Below are positions 45,717 through 55,005 of a DNA stretch of 64,000 nucleotides, in pieces. The first letter of the stretch is position 1; each line of letters opens with the position of its first letter. A program made the position numbers and the translations under genes. The notes beneath the pieces are model-generated. The model saw only the letters and a list, made by a program, of their open reading frames with translations, searched no databases and was not told where the DNA came from. The DNA is from a virus, in the IMG/VR virus record IMGVR_UViG_3300003323_000328, positions 27,913 to 91,912 of that record; one strand, 5' to 3'.

Positions 45717-46477
45717 GTTGTAAGAAAAAATATATAATTAAGGCTGATCCTCTTACAGGTATAGGACCTCAAGGTCCACAGGGTCCACAAGGACCTGCTG
45801 GTCCAGGTGTTATTCTTCCTTTATCTACAGATGATGTAGATTATAGAGGTTCTGTTTTAACTGATATTTTAGATCAACTTACTTATACAGCCTTAGTAAT
45901 AAATAGTTTTACAGCTAGTCCTACTAATTATGAAAAAGGACAGGTATTAACATCTGTTGCACTGGCTTGGGCTTATAATAAAGCTGTTACAAGTCAAGGT
46001 ATCACTGGAACCAACGTAGTTCCTCCAACTTTAAATGTTGGAGATAGAAATAAAGTAGTTACATTAAATAATGTTAGTGTTAATACTACTATTACTTTAA
46101 CAGCCGATGATAATGAAACTGATAGTCACTCTCCAAAAACTAGACAACTTACATTAGCATTTTTAGATAAACTTTATTGGGGAGTATCTACTATACCTGG
46201 ATCATATAACAGTGCCTTTGTTTTGGGACTTGCAAATAAAGTATTAGCATCTAGTAGACAAACTTCTTTTAGTTTATCTACTGGAGCTTCTGAGTATATT
46301 TATGTAGCAATACCTGCTGCTATGGGTACACCTACATTTAAGACCAATGGATTCTTTGGAGGTCTTTCTCTAGAAGCAAGTTTTAATTTGACCAATGCTT
46401 CTGGATACACAAGTAGCTATAATTTATATAGAACAGATAACGAAAGTTTAGGATTAACTGCTGTAGAGATTTTATAA
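45713..46477 (+). CDS. Short fibre protein with GPQGPQ collagen-like stalk
   Basis: 254 residues. After a cysteine-bearing N-terminus (MSCKKKYI) comes a clean collagen-like run GPQGPQGPQGPAGPG near residues 19-33. An Ig-like beta domain follows (about 60-150), then a C-terminal beta domain (about 155-254). The C-terminal domain is similar in style to that of the 42757 product (both end with a YNLYRTD/YKIYRTT segment), suggesting duplicated fibre tips. Confidence 0.75.
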   Translation: MSCKKKYIIKADPLTGIGPQGPQGPQGPAGPGVILPLSTDDVDYRGSVLTDILDQLTYTALVINSFTASPTNYEKGQVLTSVALAWAYNKAVTSQGITGTNVVPPTLNVGDRNKVVTLNNVSVNTTITLTADDNETDSHSPKTRQLTLAFLDKLYWGVSTIPGSYNSAFVLGLANKVLASSRQTSFSLSTGASEYIYVAIPAAMGTPTFKTNGFFGGLSLEASFNLTNASGYTSSYNLYRTDNESLGLTAVEIL

Positions 46478-46478
46478 T

Positions 46479-49379
46479 ATGGGAATAGCAATAACCAGTA
46501 GATTAACCAGGGGTACTGATAACACGGCACCTTTTTCTCTATTTGAGGAACAAGATGCAGCTCTTAGTCATAGTACAGTAAATACTATCTCTGATAGAGA
46601 TGCTATTCCAGAATGGCGTAGAAGAGCTAAAATGTTAGTATACGTTATTGAAAATGATAATTACTATAGATTAGGAACAAATTTAACAATAGCTGGACAA
46701 GTTTGGACTTTATATACTTTCGGTATTCCAGATAATGTTGTTACAGAAGATGAAATTTTTGATATGGATGGTTATATAAAACCAGACTTAATCAGAAATG
46801 TATTTTTAAATGATAGTTATGTAGTGGATAGTGAAGCAGAAATGTTAGCTTTATCTACTGTTACAGGTAACTTTGTTATAAGAAGTGATACAAATTCAAT
46901 TTTTGTTAAACTTAATAATGATAATCCTTCTGATATAGGAGATTTTGCAGAAATAACCTATCCTGCTGCTGTACTATCTGTTAATGGACTTACAGGAGCA
47001 GTGGTTATCTCTATTACAAGTCTTATTGCTGCAGATGTTAGTGGATTTAATACTAAAATCTCTGAAAGTGCTAAAATATTAGAGATAGAGGCTTCTATTT
47101 CAGATTTACAGGATCAAATAGATTCTGCTGGTTTAACTTTTACTAATGGTATTACAGATACAGGAGGAGTAATTAGTCTAGGTGGTACAACAACTGCAAA
47201 TATAGCAATAAATGCAGACAGTGCTGGTGCAAGAGCTTTCACAGTAGGAGCTGCAACTGCTTTCAATTCTATAACAATGAGAGCTTCTAATGTTGGTAGT
47301 ACTAATTATGGTACATTTACTATAAACAGTAGTACAACTTCTATTAGTAGAGTTGTAAGTGGACTAGCGTTTAGTCTTCAATTAAGTTCTACTGGTGGAT
47401 TAGTTACAGATGGTTTAAGTACAGGAGGTTTACAAAATGCTGCTGATTATAGAGCTAATTATACTTCAAGAAGTTTGGCAGATTGGGGTAATGTAATAAG
47501 CCAATTAGGTGGTAAGAATTTAGATACAACTGTTACAGCTCCTGGTTCTGGACAAAATGGATACGTACTTTCTTGGAATAATATAAATCAAGAATATGAA
47601 TTAATTGTTCCTCCAACTGGAACAGGTACAGTAACTGGAACTGGAGTTTCAGGAAGAGTAGCTTTTTGGAGTGGTACTTCTGCTATAGATAGTGATTCTA
47701 CTTTTACATTTACCAACAGTATATTAAAAGTTCCTAGATTTAATAATTCTTTAGCCACAGCCCCATCCACTAATGTTACCGATGGTGATTTATATTATGA
47801 TTCTGTAATAGATGATTATAGATTACGTGGAAACGGAGTATGGACTAATATAACCAGACCTGGTGATTCTAGTATAGATGATACTAATTCTCCTTACTCA
47901 CTTTCAGAAGCAAATAGAAACTTTATTACTTATGTAAATACAAGTGCTGGAGATGTGACTATAGACTTATCAAGTACATCCCTAAGTAAACATTGGATTC
48001 AAACATTTGTAAATGTTGGTACTGGTTCTATTATATTAGATGCAGGTACTAACACATTAAATGCAGTTTCTAATACATGTAGCACACAATACGGTGCTTT
48101 TACAGTAACTTATGCTGGAAGTGGTATTTATTTTGCAATTGGAGCTTTAGGTGCGGCAGGAGGAAATTTACCTAATGGAAATGGTACAACTGTAAATGAA
48201 GCTGGTGGAGTTGATGTTGGAGGTTTACTTGTTGCTGATATAGTAATTGATGCAGACAATCTTCAAGTCAATTTTACTAATATAGGTAACTTTATAGTAG
48301 GAGTTACTGGAAATGATACCTTCATGGTGTCACATACTAGTGGAATAGAAAGAATATATGCTAATGCTCCATTAATATTAAATTCAGTAATAACTGGTAG
48401 TATTCCAACAGCCTCTAATTATGAAGGAGGAGTTTTATATGATACTACTTTAAATGTTATTAAATATAGTGATGGATTAACTTGGCATACATTACAAAAT
48501 GCACTGAGTAGTGGTAATGGTACTAGCATAAGTGGAACATCAGTTAACTTAGGTGGTACAATTACAAGTGATATTTCTTTTACTACAACTGGTCATAATG
48601 TGGCATTTGCAGGTGGAGTATTCGCTGCAACGGCTGGTAGTTATCAGTTTGCAGTCGATCCTACGGCAGGTGTAATCATAGATTTACCTTCTGGAGCTAC
48701 TGGGGATCTTTATTATAGAAAAAATACGGGTTATTTAGCACGATTACCAATAGGTACAACTGGACAAGTATTAAAAGTATCTGGAGGTTTACCTGCTTGG
48801 GGTACAGATAATACAGGTGGAGGCGGTCTTTCTGATGGAGATTATGGAGATGTTGTAGTTGGAGGTAGTGGAACTACAATGACAATAGATAATCAAGCTG
48901 TTGGTTTTTCCAAAATAGTAAACTCAGCTTCTGCTGGCTTATCTGTAATAGGAAGATCAACAAATAGTGCTGGTTCTTTTGCCGAAATTGCAGCAACTAC
49001 TGATGGAACAGCTTTGGTATTAAATGGCACAACTTTAGGATTTGGTACAATAGTAACTGCTGGTATTGCAAACTCTGCTGTAACTTATGCTAAAATGCAA
49101 AATGCTTCAGGAGGTACTCGTATATTAGGTAGAGCTTCTGGTTCTTCTGGTGTATATGCTGAGATAGCGGCTACTACTAATGGACAAGTATTGAAACGTT
49201 CTGGAGGTTCATTACTATTTGGTAATGTTGAAACTGTATCATTTACTGTAAGTACTTTACCATCTGCTTCTACTGCTGGTCAAATGATTTATGTAAGTGA
49301 TGAATCAGGAGGAGCTGTAATTGCTTTTGCTGATGGTACTAATTGGAGAAGATTAACAGATAGAGCAATAGTTTCATAA
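46479..49379 (+). CDS. Long tail fibre with triplicated module
   Basis: 966 residues, Gly/Thr/Ser-rich and beta throughout. LSVNGLTGAVVIS near residue 168 is a recurrent phage fibre motif, followed by a short coiled coil (about 195-215). A related module starting (G/T)NGxx then a (V)xLGG strand appears three times, near residues 222, 567 and 678. The C-terminus, ADGTNWRRLTDRAIVS after SDESGGAVIAF, is a widespread fibre tip sequence. It is probably the major receptor-contacting fibre. Chaperone-like cleavage was not evident. Confidence 0.8.
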   Translation: MGIAITSRLTRGTDNTAPFSLFEEQDAALSHSTVNTISDRDAIPEWRRRAKMLVYVIENDNYYRLGTNLTIAGQVWTLYTFGIPDNVVTEDEIFDMDGYIKPDLIRNVFLNDSYVVDSEAEMLALSTVTGNFVIRSDTNSIFVKLNNDNPSDIGDFAEITYPAAVLSVNGLTGAVVISITSLIAADVSGFNTKISESAKILEIEASISDLQDQIDSAGLTFTNGITDTGGVISLGGTTTANIAINADSAGARAFTVGAATAFNSITMRASNVGSTNYGTFTINSSTTSISRVVSGLAFSLQLSSTGGLVTDGLSTGGLQNAADYRANYTSRSLADWGNVISQLGGKNLDTTVTAPGSGQNGYVLSWNNINQEYELIVPPTGTGTVTGTGVSGRVAFWSGTSAIDSDSTFTFTNSILKVPRFNNSLATAPSTNVTDGDLYYDSVIDDYRLRGNGVWTNITRPGDSSIDDTNSPYSLSEANRNFITYVNTSAGDVTIDLSSTSLSKHWIQTFVNVGTGSIILDAGTNTLNAVSNTCSTQYGAFTVTYAGSGIYFAIGALGAAGGNLPNGNGTTVNEAGGVDVGGLLVADIVIDADNLQVNFTNIGNFIVGVTGNDTFMVSHTSGIERIYANAPLILNSVITGSIPTASNYEGGVLYDTTLNVIKYSDGLTWHTLQNALSSGNGTSISGTSVNLGGTITSDISFTTTGHNVAFAGGVFAATAGSYQFAVDPTAGVIIDLPSGATGDLYYRKNTGYLARLPIGTTGQVLKVSGGLPAWGTDNTGGGGLSDGDYGDVVVGGSGTTMTIDNQAVGFSKIVNSASAGLSVIGRSTNSAGSFAEIAATTDGTALVLNGTTLGFGTIVTAGIANSAVTYAKMQNASGGTRILGRASGSSGVYAEIAATTNGQVLKRSGGSLLFGNVETVSFTVSTLPSASTAGQMIYVSDESGGAVIAFADGTNWRRLTDRAIVS

Positions 49380-50398
49380 TGTTTCAATCTTACATAGGGT
49401 CTATTGCGAATCAATTTTATAGAGGAACACCTCCTCCTATTCCCAGCATTACTGTTGATAATATTATAGTTAATACTAGTGGAACTAGAATAATAACTAG
49501 TTATACTACTAGTGGTTCTAGCGAAAAAAATCAACTTCCAATAGCTTTTGGAGTACAAATAAATGGTCGTATAAATGTAGGACAGGCTGTTACCACTTCA
49601 TGGCAATATTTTCATGTTAATAATAGCGCTCAGGGAAGTAGTGTAGCTATATTACAACAAGCTGATGATATTGATTTCACAGTTAACGTAACTCAACTTA
49701 GTACTACTTTTCCCTACACATTTCTTTCTGGAAGCAGAGGAAAATATGTTAGATCAAAAATTACTCCTATAACCATAGATGGAACTCCTGGAGATGATGT
49801 ATATTCTGCTGTTAAACTAGTAGGAAATACTATAGTACAAAGAAAAATCAATGTTTCATTAGGAAGTGCAGGAAGTCCTACAGTTACAAGTTCTGAAACA
49901 TGGAATCATTGTTATACTGATAATCCAGATGCTACTTATTCTTTTAGTCCATTAGTAAGAAGTGATGGAGTTACTACAAGCTTTTCATTAGCTGTGGATG
50001 TAGCAATGTCAGATAATAATACTGGTTCTACTCTAGCCGGTATTAATAATGCAAGTGAATTTGGTGCTGGTGCTGCTAGAGGTTATTGGTATCCTGCTGG
50101 TTCTCCTGCTCGTGGTTTTAAAGTATTAGTAGGATCTGGCATGGGTATTGGAACGGGAGAAGTAAAGATTCTTTCTAATATAGCTTCAGGAACTAATGAA
50201 GCTTTTTTAAGTGTACAAAATATGCCTGTAGGATATTTACATCTTTCTAATGTAACTGCTAGTCCTCCAAGTAATGGAAATATAGCTTCATTTACAGAAG
50301 TAAATATGACTACTGATATATTATTTAGGTCTAATGATGGTACTGGATTATCTCCTATAAATGCTTTTATAATATATTATTACGAAGAATTACCATGA
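49379..50398 (+). CDS. Fibre-associated structural protein
   Basis: 339 residues. The N-terminal 20 residues (MFQSYIGSIANQFYRGTPPP) could anchor to the preceding fibre. The remainder is Ser/Thr/Asn-rich, all-beta and free of membrane segments. It begins directly at the stop of the long fibre gene and its stop overlaps the small 76-residue gene. A fibre tip or decoration role is suggested by context. No family was recognised. Confidence 0.65.
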   Translation: MFQSYIGSIANQFYRGTPPPIPSITVDNIIVNTSGTRIITSYTTSGSSEKNQLPIAFGVQINGRINVGQAVTTSWQYFHVNNSAQGSSVAILQQADDIDFTVNVTQLSTTFPYTFLSGSRGKYVRSKITPITIDGTPGDDVYSAVKLVGNTIVQRKINVSLGSAGSPTVTSSETWNHCYTDNPDATYSFSPLVRSDGVTTSFSLAVDVAMSDNNTGSTLAGINNASEFGAGAARGYWYPAGSPARGFKVLVGSGMGIGTGEVKILSNIASGTNEAFLSVQNMPVGYLHLSNVTASPPSNGNIASFTEVNMTTDILFRSNDGTGLSPINAFIIYYYEELP

Positions 50399-50625
50399 TA
50401 ACACTTGAAGATGAATACGAAAATGGATATACTCTTTATGGAAATAATGATAAAGTAGTTATATCAAATCAAAAAGTATCAAAAAGAGTTACTTTTTATC
50501 ATACAGAAGCTTATCAAAAAACTATTCATCCCACAGGAGCTTTTGAGTTTATTAATTGTACTGATGAAGAATTAATAGAACTAAGTAATAAAGTTAAAAA
50601 TTTACCTCCTCATATAGAAGAGTAA
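50395..50625 (+). CDS. Small protein in fibre module
   Basis: 76 residues, acidic, with a beta-rich first half and a helical C-terminus (DEELIELSNKVKNL). It is coupled by a 4-base overlap to the gene upstream and lies one base before the spike gene. Its size would suit a fibre assembly chaperone, but no family signature supports that. Confidence 0.55.
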   Translation: MITLEDEYENGYTLYGNNDKVVISNQKVSKRVTFYHTEAYQKTIHPTGAFEFINCTDEELIELSNKVKNLPPHIEE

Positions 50626-50626
50626 T

Positions 50627-52789
50627 ATGTATTGGTATTTTTTCGATAGTGGTTTTACTATTAGTGGTCCAAATAGGGTTAATTATCAACCTCAAGAGAC
50701 TATTATATTTAATTGTGTATATCTTCAGTCATTAGGCTTAGAAAGATCAGTTACTTGGAGGTTTTATAAAAGTGATGATTATACCGAAATAGGTGATCCA
50801 GCTCATCCACTTACAGGTATAAGTGCTGGAAGAAGTTTTACTTATGCAGAAGGTAAAAATGGTATAGAAGTTGAAATGACTTTAGATTTTGGTCTACATA
50901 GAACAAAATTTAGAAAACGTACTAGAGTAGTTATTATAAAAGATAAAACTACTCCTACATATACTTTAGACATTTCTACTATTCCTATGTTATCTGGTGG
51001 AGTAGTATTTAGTAATTCTGCTACTGCCTCTGTAACTAATAATTCTACAACTGTAACTACATCTGCTGCTCATGGAGCTTCTGTAGGAGATATTATTGTT
51101 TTAGTTCAAGGAAGTATATCAAGAACATTTGAAGCTAAAACAGGTACTATTGGTTCTACTATTATATTAGATAGAGTATGGGATGGAACTACAGGTACTA
51201 TTGCTAATGCAAGTACTAGAAGAGGCTTAGACATTCAGCATAGATTTAATGCTTCAGGAGTATGGTCACCAGGAGATATAGTTCATTTTACTGGTAGATT
51301 ATACACTGCCAGATGTAGATTTATTAATATTAATGGTACGGCTGGGAATGAAATATGGCTAACTGTTTCTAATAATACAGATACTTGTGAATTTTATAGA
51401 GCAGGTACAGTACAAGATGATGTATTTCAATTTAATGATAGTTGCAGCCATATAAGATTAATAGGAGATAAAGATAGTAGTGGTGTATATAGGTTTAAAT
51501 TAACTAATGGAGGATTTTCAGCTCAACACTTTAGTTCTGGAAATACTCATGATTGTGATAATATTAGAATAGCAACCATAAAAGTATATAATGCACATAG
51601 TACTGGAATAAAACCAAAACTTGATGCCGTTAGTAGATCAGTTGGAGCTTGGGATGATTGTTGGGTATATGATTGTGATGTTAGAAATAGTACTAATGAA
51701 GGTATTTATGCAGGTTATTTTAGATATAATTATGATAGTGGCTTTAATGGTGGAGATTATCACCATGCAATGCTTAGATATAAAAATTGGGCTAATTATA
51801 CTGCTTTTTGTGGATGGGATGGTAATCAAGGCTCTGGATGTGAGTTAGAAGCTGAAATGTATTATAATTTTGCTGAAGGAAATGCTACAAGTAATACTGG
51901 TAGTCAAAACTTTGGTATGGTTATGAATGGAGGCTGGAGAGGGCATTTTTATAATAATATAGTAAAAGGTAATACAGTTCAGTGTCTTGGTAATGGAGAT
52001 AGTTATATTTATAATAATATAATTTATAATACTACTTATGGAAATGCATTATTTGTCCGTAGAGCAGATAATAATTCTAGTTTAGGATCACCTTTTTATC
52101 CTCCTTATGATCCTGAAGCCAAATTATTTGTATGGCAAAATATACTTACATCATTAAATGATTCAGTATATATTCTTGATATTAGTGATGATGGAACTGC
52201 TGTTGTACCTTTTAGAGAAATTAATATTATAAATAATACTTTAGTTTATGTTGGAACTCCTGTAGAAGGGTATATAAGATATAATGAACCTGCAAGTGGT
52301 CAAACTAGAGTAACTACTCCTAATATTACTAGTAGTCCTAGTGCAGCAGTAGTTGATTTTCAAGATTATGCTTCAGGAGATACCAGACTAAAACCAACTA
52401 GTATAGTATTTGGTAGTTATGGAACTGATATGTCAACTATTATTGATAGATCTATTCTTCCAATAAGAATGTATACTGATATTACAGATCAAATAGTTCC
52501 TGAAAACGGTGATTGGAGGATGTCTCCACATCATGAATATGTAGGTCATGAGTCAGAGTTAGCTGCTTATATGGGTAGAACACAGATACAAAAATATCAA
52601 ACAGCTCAACTTGATAATAGTAGTGGTTGGAGTGATAGAGAAAAAATATGTAGGTTTTTTGGAGGAGATAGCAATAGAATGGCTGCTATTGGAAGTAGTA
52701 CTAAACCTCGTTATTTAAGCAGCGTTAAAGCTTATCCTAATTCTGGTGTACCTGCTATTGAAACTTTTGACGATGAAAGTCTCTTATAA
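50627..52789 (+). CDS. Tail spike with right-handed beta-helix
   Basis: 720 residues. An Ig/PKD-like N-terminal domain (about 1-110, containing VTWRFYKSDD) is followed by a Thr/Ser-rich beta linker (110-200). A right-handed parallel beta-helix then runs from about 215 to 580, shown by repeated short NN/NNI rungs such as FYNNIVKGNT and YIYNNIIYNTT near residues 440-470. Such folds are common in spikes that bind or cut surface polysaccharides of the host. No catalytic acid set could be assigned, so depolymerase activity is not claimed. It is the last gene of the fibre block. Confidence 0.75.
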   Translation: MYWYFFDSGFTISGPNRVNYQPQETIIFNCVYLQSLGLERSVTWRFYKSDDYTEIGDPAHPLTGISAGRSFTYAEGKNGIEVEMTLDFGLHRTKFRKRTRVVIIKDKTTPTYTLDISTIPMLSGGVVFSNSATASVTNNSTTVTTSAAHGASVGDIIVLVQGSISRTFEAKTGTIGSTIILDRVWDGTTGTIANASTRRGLDIQHRFNASGVWSPGDIVHFTGRLYTARCRFININGTAGNEIWLTVSNNTDTCEFYRAGTVQDDVFQFNDSCSHIRLIGDKDSSGVYRFKLTNGGFSAQHFSSGNTHDCDNIRIATIKVYNAHSTGIKPKLDAVSRSVGAWDDCWVYDCDVRNSTNEGIYAGYFRYNYDSGFNGGDYHHAMLRYKNWANYTAFCGWDGNQGSGCELEAEMYYNFAEGNATSNTGSQNFGMVMNGGWRGHFYNNIVKGNTVQCLGNGDSYIYNNIIYNTTYGNALFVRRADNNSSLGSPFYPPYDPEAKLFVWQNILTSLNDSVYILDISDDGTAVVPFREINIINNTLVYVGTPVEGYIRYNEPASGQTRVTTPNITSSPSAAVVDFQDYASGDTRLKPTSIVFGSYGTDMSTIIDRSILPIRMYTDITDQIVPENGDWRMSPHHEYVGHESELAAYMGRTQIQKYQTAQLDNSSGWSDREKICRFFGGDSNRMAAIGSSTKPRYLSSVKAYPNSGVPAIETFDDESLL

Positions 52790-52838
52790 AATTGTGGTTT
52801 TCAACACTTTAAGCTATATTAGATAAAAATATTCAATT

Positions 52839-53276
52839 ATGGCATTAGGAATCGAAACAAAAATTTCTTTACAAAAAGCAATCAATTATTATGAAGCTAT
52901 CTCGTTAATTGAAGACGAGGATTTAAGACCTGATTCTACAGGTTCAGTTAGACTTAACATTACAAACAAACTCTCTGCCAAGACAATCTACAAGCTTGGA
53001 CGTTTTAAAGATGTACTTGCTCCTATTAGTAAAAGACTTGATGAAACAAAAAGAAAATTACGTGATGATCATGTTGTTGAAAGAACAGAGCAAGGAAAAG
53101 TATTAAAAGTTGATATGGTTACTTATACTCAAGCAGTTGAATCCTTTATTGCTGGAGAAGAAGAAACAATTACTATACCTGAATTTAAAATGAGTGATTT
53201 TATTGACAAAGATAAATTCATAGTTCCTCTTAAATTTATTTCTTTATTTGGTGATTTAATAAAAGAAGATGAATAA
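52839..53276 (+). CDS. Hypothetical protein between fibre and lysis genes
   Basis: 145 residues, charged and helical in the first 90 residues (KLGRFKDVLAPISKRLDETK), with a short acidic strand-rich end. There is no signal peptide, membrane span or known motif. It has a 49-base leader without Shine-Dalgarno and overlaps the downstream membrane protein gene by 8 bases. It could be a virion assembly protein. The function is unknown. Confidence 0.6.
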   Translation: MALGIETKISLQKAINYYEAISLIEDEDLRPDSTGSVRLNITNKLSAKTIYKLGRFKDVLAPISKRLDETKRKLRDDHVVERTEQGKVLKVDMVTYTQAVESFIAGEEETITIPEFKMSDFIDKDKFIVPLKFISLFGDLIKEDE

Positions 53277-53718
53277 AATCCTACTTGCTCTACTCGGTTT
53301 AATTTGTATTAGTTTAGAAGTTTATAGAAATTACTACTTAATAATTAAACAAAAGATTCGTCCTAATTATAGAAACTCTAATATCTTTAGAGCCTATCTT
53401 TTATTTGCTCTTAATATTTTATATACAGGTAAGATAGCAATATCAATAGAATATACATTTTTATTAATAATGATGTTTGCTGTATTTTTTGATCCAGCTT
53501 TAGCTAAAGCTGAAGGAAAGCCTTTATTCTATATTAATAGAACGGCTCAATCTAGTTGGTATGATAGAATACTTAATAAAATAGGTCCATTTTATCAATT
53601 ATACCTTTTTGCAGAGTTTATATTTCTGTTGATGGCAATAGATATGTATATAATAGGATGGGATAATTTTAAAGATCAAGTAACAGGAAATTATAACTGG
53701 AATAACTGGATATGGTAG
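53269..53718 (+). CDS. Multi-span membrane protein
   Basis: 149 residues with three or four hydrophobic segments: about 3-20, 41-55, 60-78 and 110-132. The loops are basic (KQKIRPNYR). It overlaps the DUF5675-like gene by 7 bases. It belongs to a run of small membrane proteins that I read as the lysis cassette. A holin is possible, though the size and number of spans do not single it out. Confidence 0.6.
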   Translation: MNKILLALLGLICISLEVYRNYYLIIKQKIRPNYRNSNIFRAYLLFALNILYTGKIAISIEYTFLLIMMFAVFFDPALAKAEGKPLFYINRTAQSSWYDRILNKIGPFYQLYLFAEFIFLLMAIDMYIIGWDNFKDQVTGNYNWNNWIW

Positions 53719-54203
53719 AAAACAGAGAATTAGTATTACGTAGAATCTTTGACAATGGAGATACTACTGTAGGATATATGATTGAAAAAGGTCCTCATCA
53801 AGCTTTTATTGGATATACTTGTGAAGATCAGAAACAAATAGGTCCTAAAATAAAAGGAGAAACCAGGATACCTGGAAATAAACGTTATAGATTAACTATT
53901 AATAAAGCTCTTACTGGTAAAACAGAAGAATATAGAAAAAATTATACTTGGTTTAAATTTCACATTATGTTAATGGATGTGGAAGGATTTGCCGGTATAT
54001 ATATTCACATAGGAAATGATGATGATGATACTGATGGTTGTCTCCTTATAGGAGACAAACAAAGTAATATTTCTCTTACTCCTGCTATAGCTAAACCAAT
54101 AGAAAATAGTACTAATTGTTTCAAAAGATTCTATCAAAAATATTATCCTCTTCTTGATGCAGGAGTACCTGTTTATCTTACTATTATAGACGAAGAATTT
54201 TAA
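53712..54203 (+). CDS. DUF5675-like protein, possible cell-wall enzyme
   Basis: 163 residues. The order of segments matches the DUF5675 family: GYTCEDQ near residue 36, an IKGETRIPGNKRYRLT strand pair, then GFAGIYIHIGN with a run of aspartates and a DGC motif (about 92-115). A conserved His (IHIGN) before a Gly-Cys (DGCLLIG) is reminiscent of the catalytic His and Cys of L,D-transpeptidases. The phage context between membrane proteins and spanin-like genes makes a peptidoglycan role plausible. The family call is by pattern, and the activity is an inference. Confidence 0.65.
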   Translation: MVENRELVLRRIFDNGDTTVGYMIEKGPHQAFIGYTCEDQKQIGPKIKGETRIPGNKRYRLTINKALTGKTEEYRKNYTWFKFHIMLMDVEGFAGIYIHIGNDDDDTDGCLLIGDKQSNISLTPAIAKPIENSTNCFKRFYQKYYPLLDAGVPVYLTIIDEEF

Positions 54204-54568
54204 TGACCTCTTTTGATTATTGGTATGTAGGATTTATTATTAGTACAACCATGTTGTTCTCAATAATATTTATAGTCCTACATACCCATGTTTGGGTAAG
54301 AAATGGTTATGCAGGTAAGAATAAAATATTAGAGCCACATGAAGTTGATAAACTTGTAGCTCATATTATTGCTGAAGCTTGTTTAGTAATGTTGTGGTTA
54401 GTTGTAGTTATAGAACCTTTGGTCTATCTTCATTATAGATGGACATTTAGTTGGGATTCAAAGGCTCTTATTGCTGGGGGATTTTTAGGGTCTGGAATAT
54501 ATATTGCATTTAAGGGTAAAATACATAAAGTTCTTAATTTAGATGAAAGCACTAAGTCAAATAAATAA
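54203..54568 (+). CDS. Membrane protein, holin candidate
   Basis: 121 residues with three likely spans: about 8-28, 55-75 and 88-104, and a charged C-terminal tail. Small size, several spans and position directly after the DUF5675-like gene fit a holin. It overlaps the gene before by one base (TAATG), and its stop overlaps the ATG of the 54568 gene. Confidence 0.55.
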   Translation: MTSFDYWYVGFIISTTMLFSIIFIVLHTHVWVRNGYAGKNKILEPHEVDKLVAHIIAEACLVMLWLVVVIEPLVYLHYRWTFSWDSKALIAGGFLGSGIYIAFKGKIHKVLNLDESTKSNK

Positions 54569-54923
54569 TGGAAGAAGTTGTAAAGTATTTTATCGTATGG
54601 TGCTTCGGTGCATTGTGCGCTTCCGTAGGTTTTTTAATACTGCGATACTACGAACTGAAGCGTTTAAATACACTTCTAAAAGATATGGAAGAGTTCTACA
54701 GGCAAAAATTCGAAGAAATGATCTACAGGATAAATCACAATGGAGCCATTCCAGACAGCGCTTCTCTACGTGGGTTGATAAAATTGATTATATTGGTGAT
54801 AAAGAGTTGTATAACCTCATTGTGGAACTTATGGGGAAAGCAGGAATGGAATACGAAATTAGTTATAGAAGAACTGCAAACGATAATCCATACAGAGTTC
54901 AAATTTCTGGAAAAAGAGTTTGA
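54543..54923 (+). CDS. Alternative reading frame within the lysis module
   Basis: 126 residues in the -1 frame relative to the 54568 gene. The first 75 residues are Arg-rich and unlike a folded protein. From about 54785 to 54923, however, the translation (DKIDYIGDKELYNLIVELMG, then GMEYEISYRR) looks natural and uses A/T-ending codons like the rest of the phage, while the other frame there uses many G/C-ending codons. This suggests either a nested gene or that this 3' half is read by frameshift from the 54568 frame. Uncertain. Confidence 0.35.
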   Translation: MKALSQINNGRSCKVFYRMVLRCIVRFRRFFNTAILRTEAFKYTSKRYGRVLQAKIRRNDLQDKSQWSHSRQRFSTWVDKIDYIGDKELYNLIVELMGKAGMEYEISYRRTANDNPYRVQISGKRV

Positions 54924-55005
54924 GGAATTTAGTGAATCAGTACATACTATATTAAAGGACTATGACAAGTATCAGCACAACAAAGATAAGAACAGAATGG
55001 AGTAA
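54568..55005 (+). CDS. Membrane-anchored coiled-coil protein
   Basis: 145 residues starting in a TAATG overlap with the previous gene. An N-terminal hydrophobic segment (about 7-26) is followed by a basic, coiled-coil-like part (LKRLNTLLKDMEEFYRQKFEEM). The second half includes another hydrophobic stretch and an acidic helix. The bases from 54785 on look better coded in the -1 frame (54543-54923), so the true product may be shorter, frameshifted or overlapping. An inner-membrane lysis or spanin role is possible. Confidence 0.55.
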   Translation: MEEVVKYFIVWCFGALCASVGFLILRYYELKRLNTLLKDMEEFYRQKFEEMIYRINHNGAIPDSASLRGLIKLIILVIKSCITSLWNLWGKQEWNTKLVIEELQTIIHTEFKFLEKEFEEFSESVHTILKDYDKYQHNKDKNRME

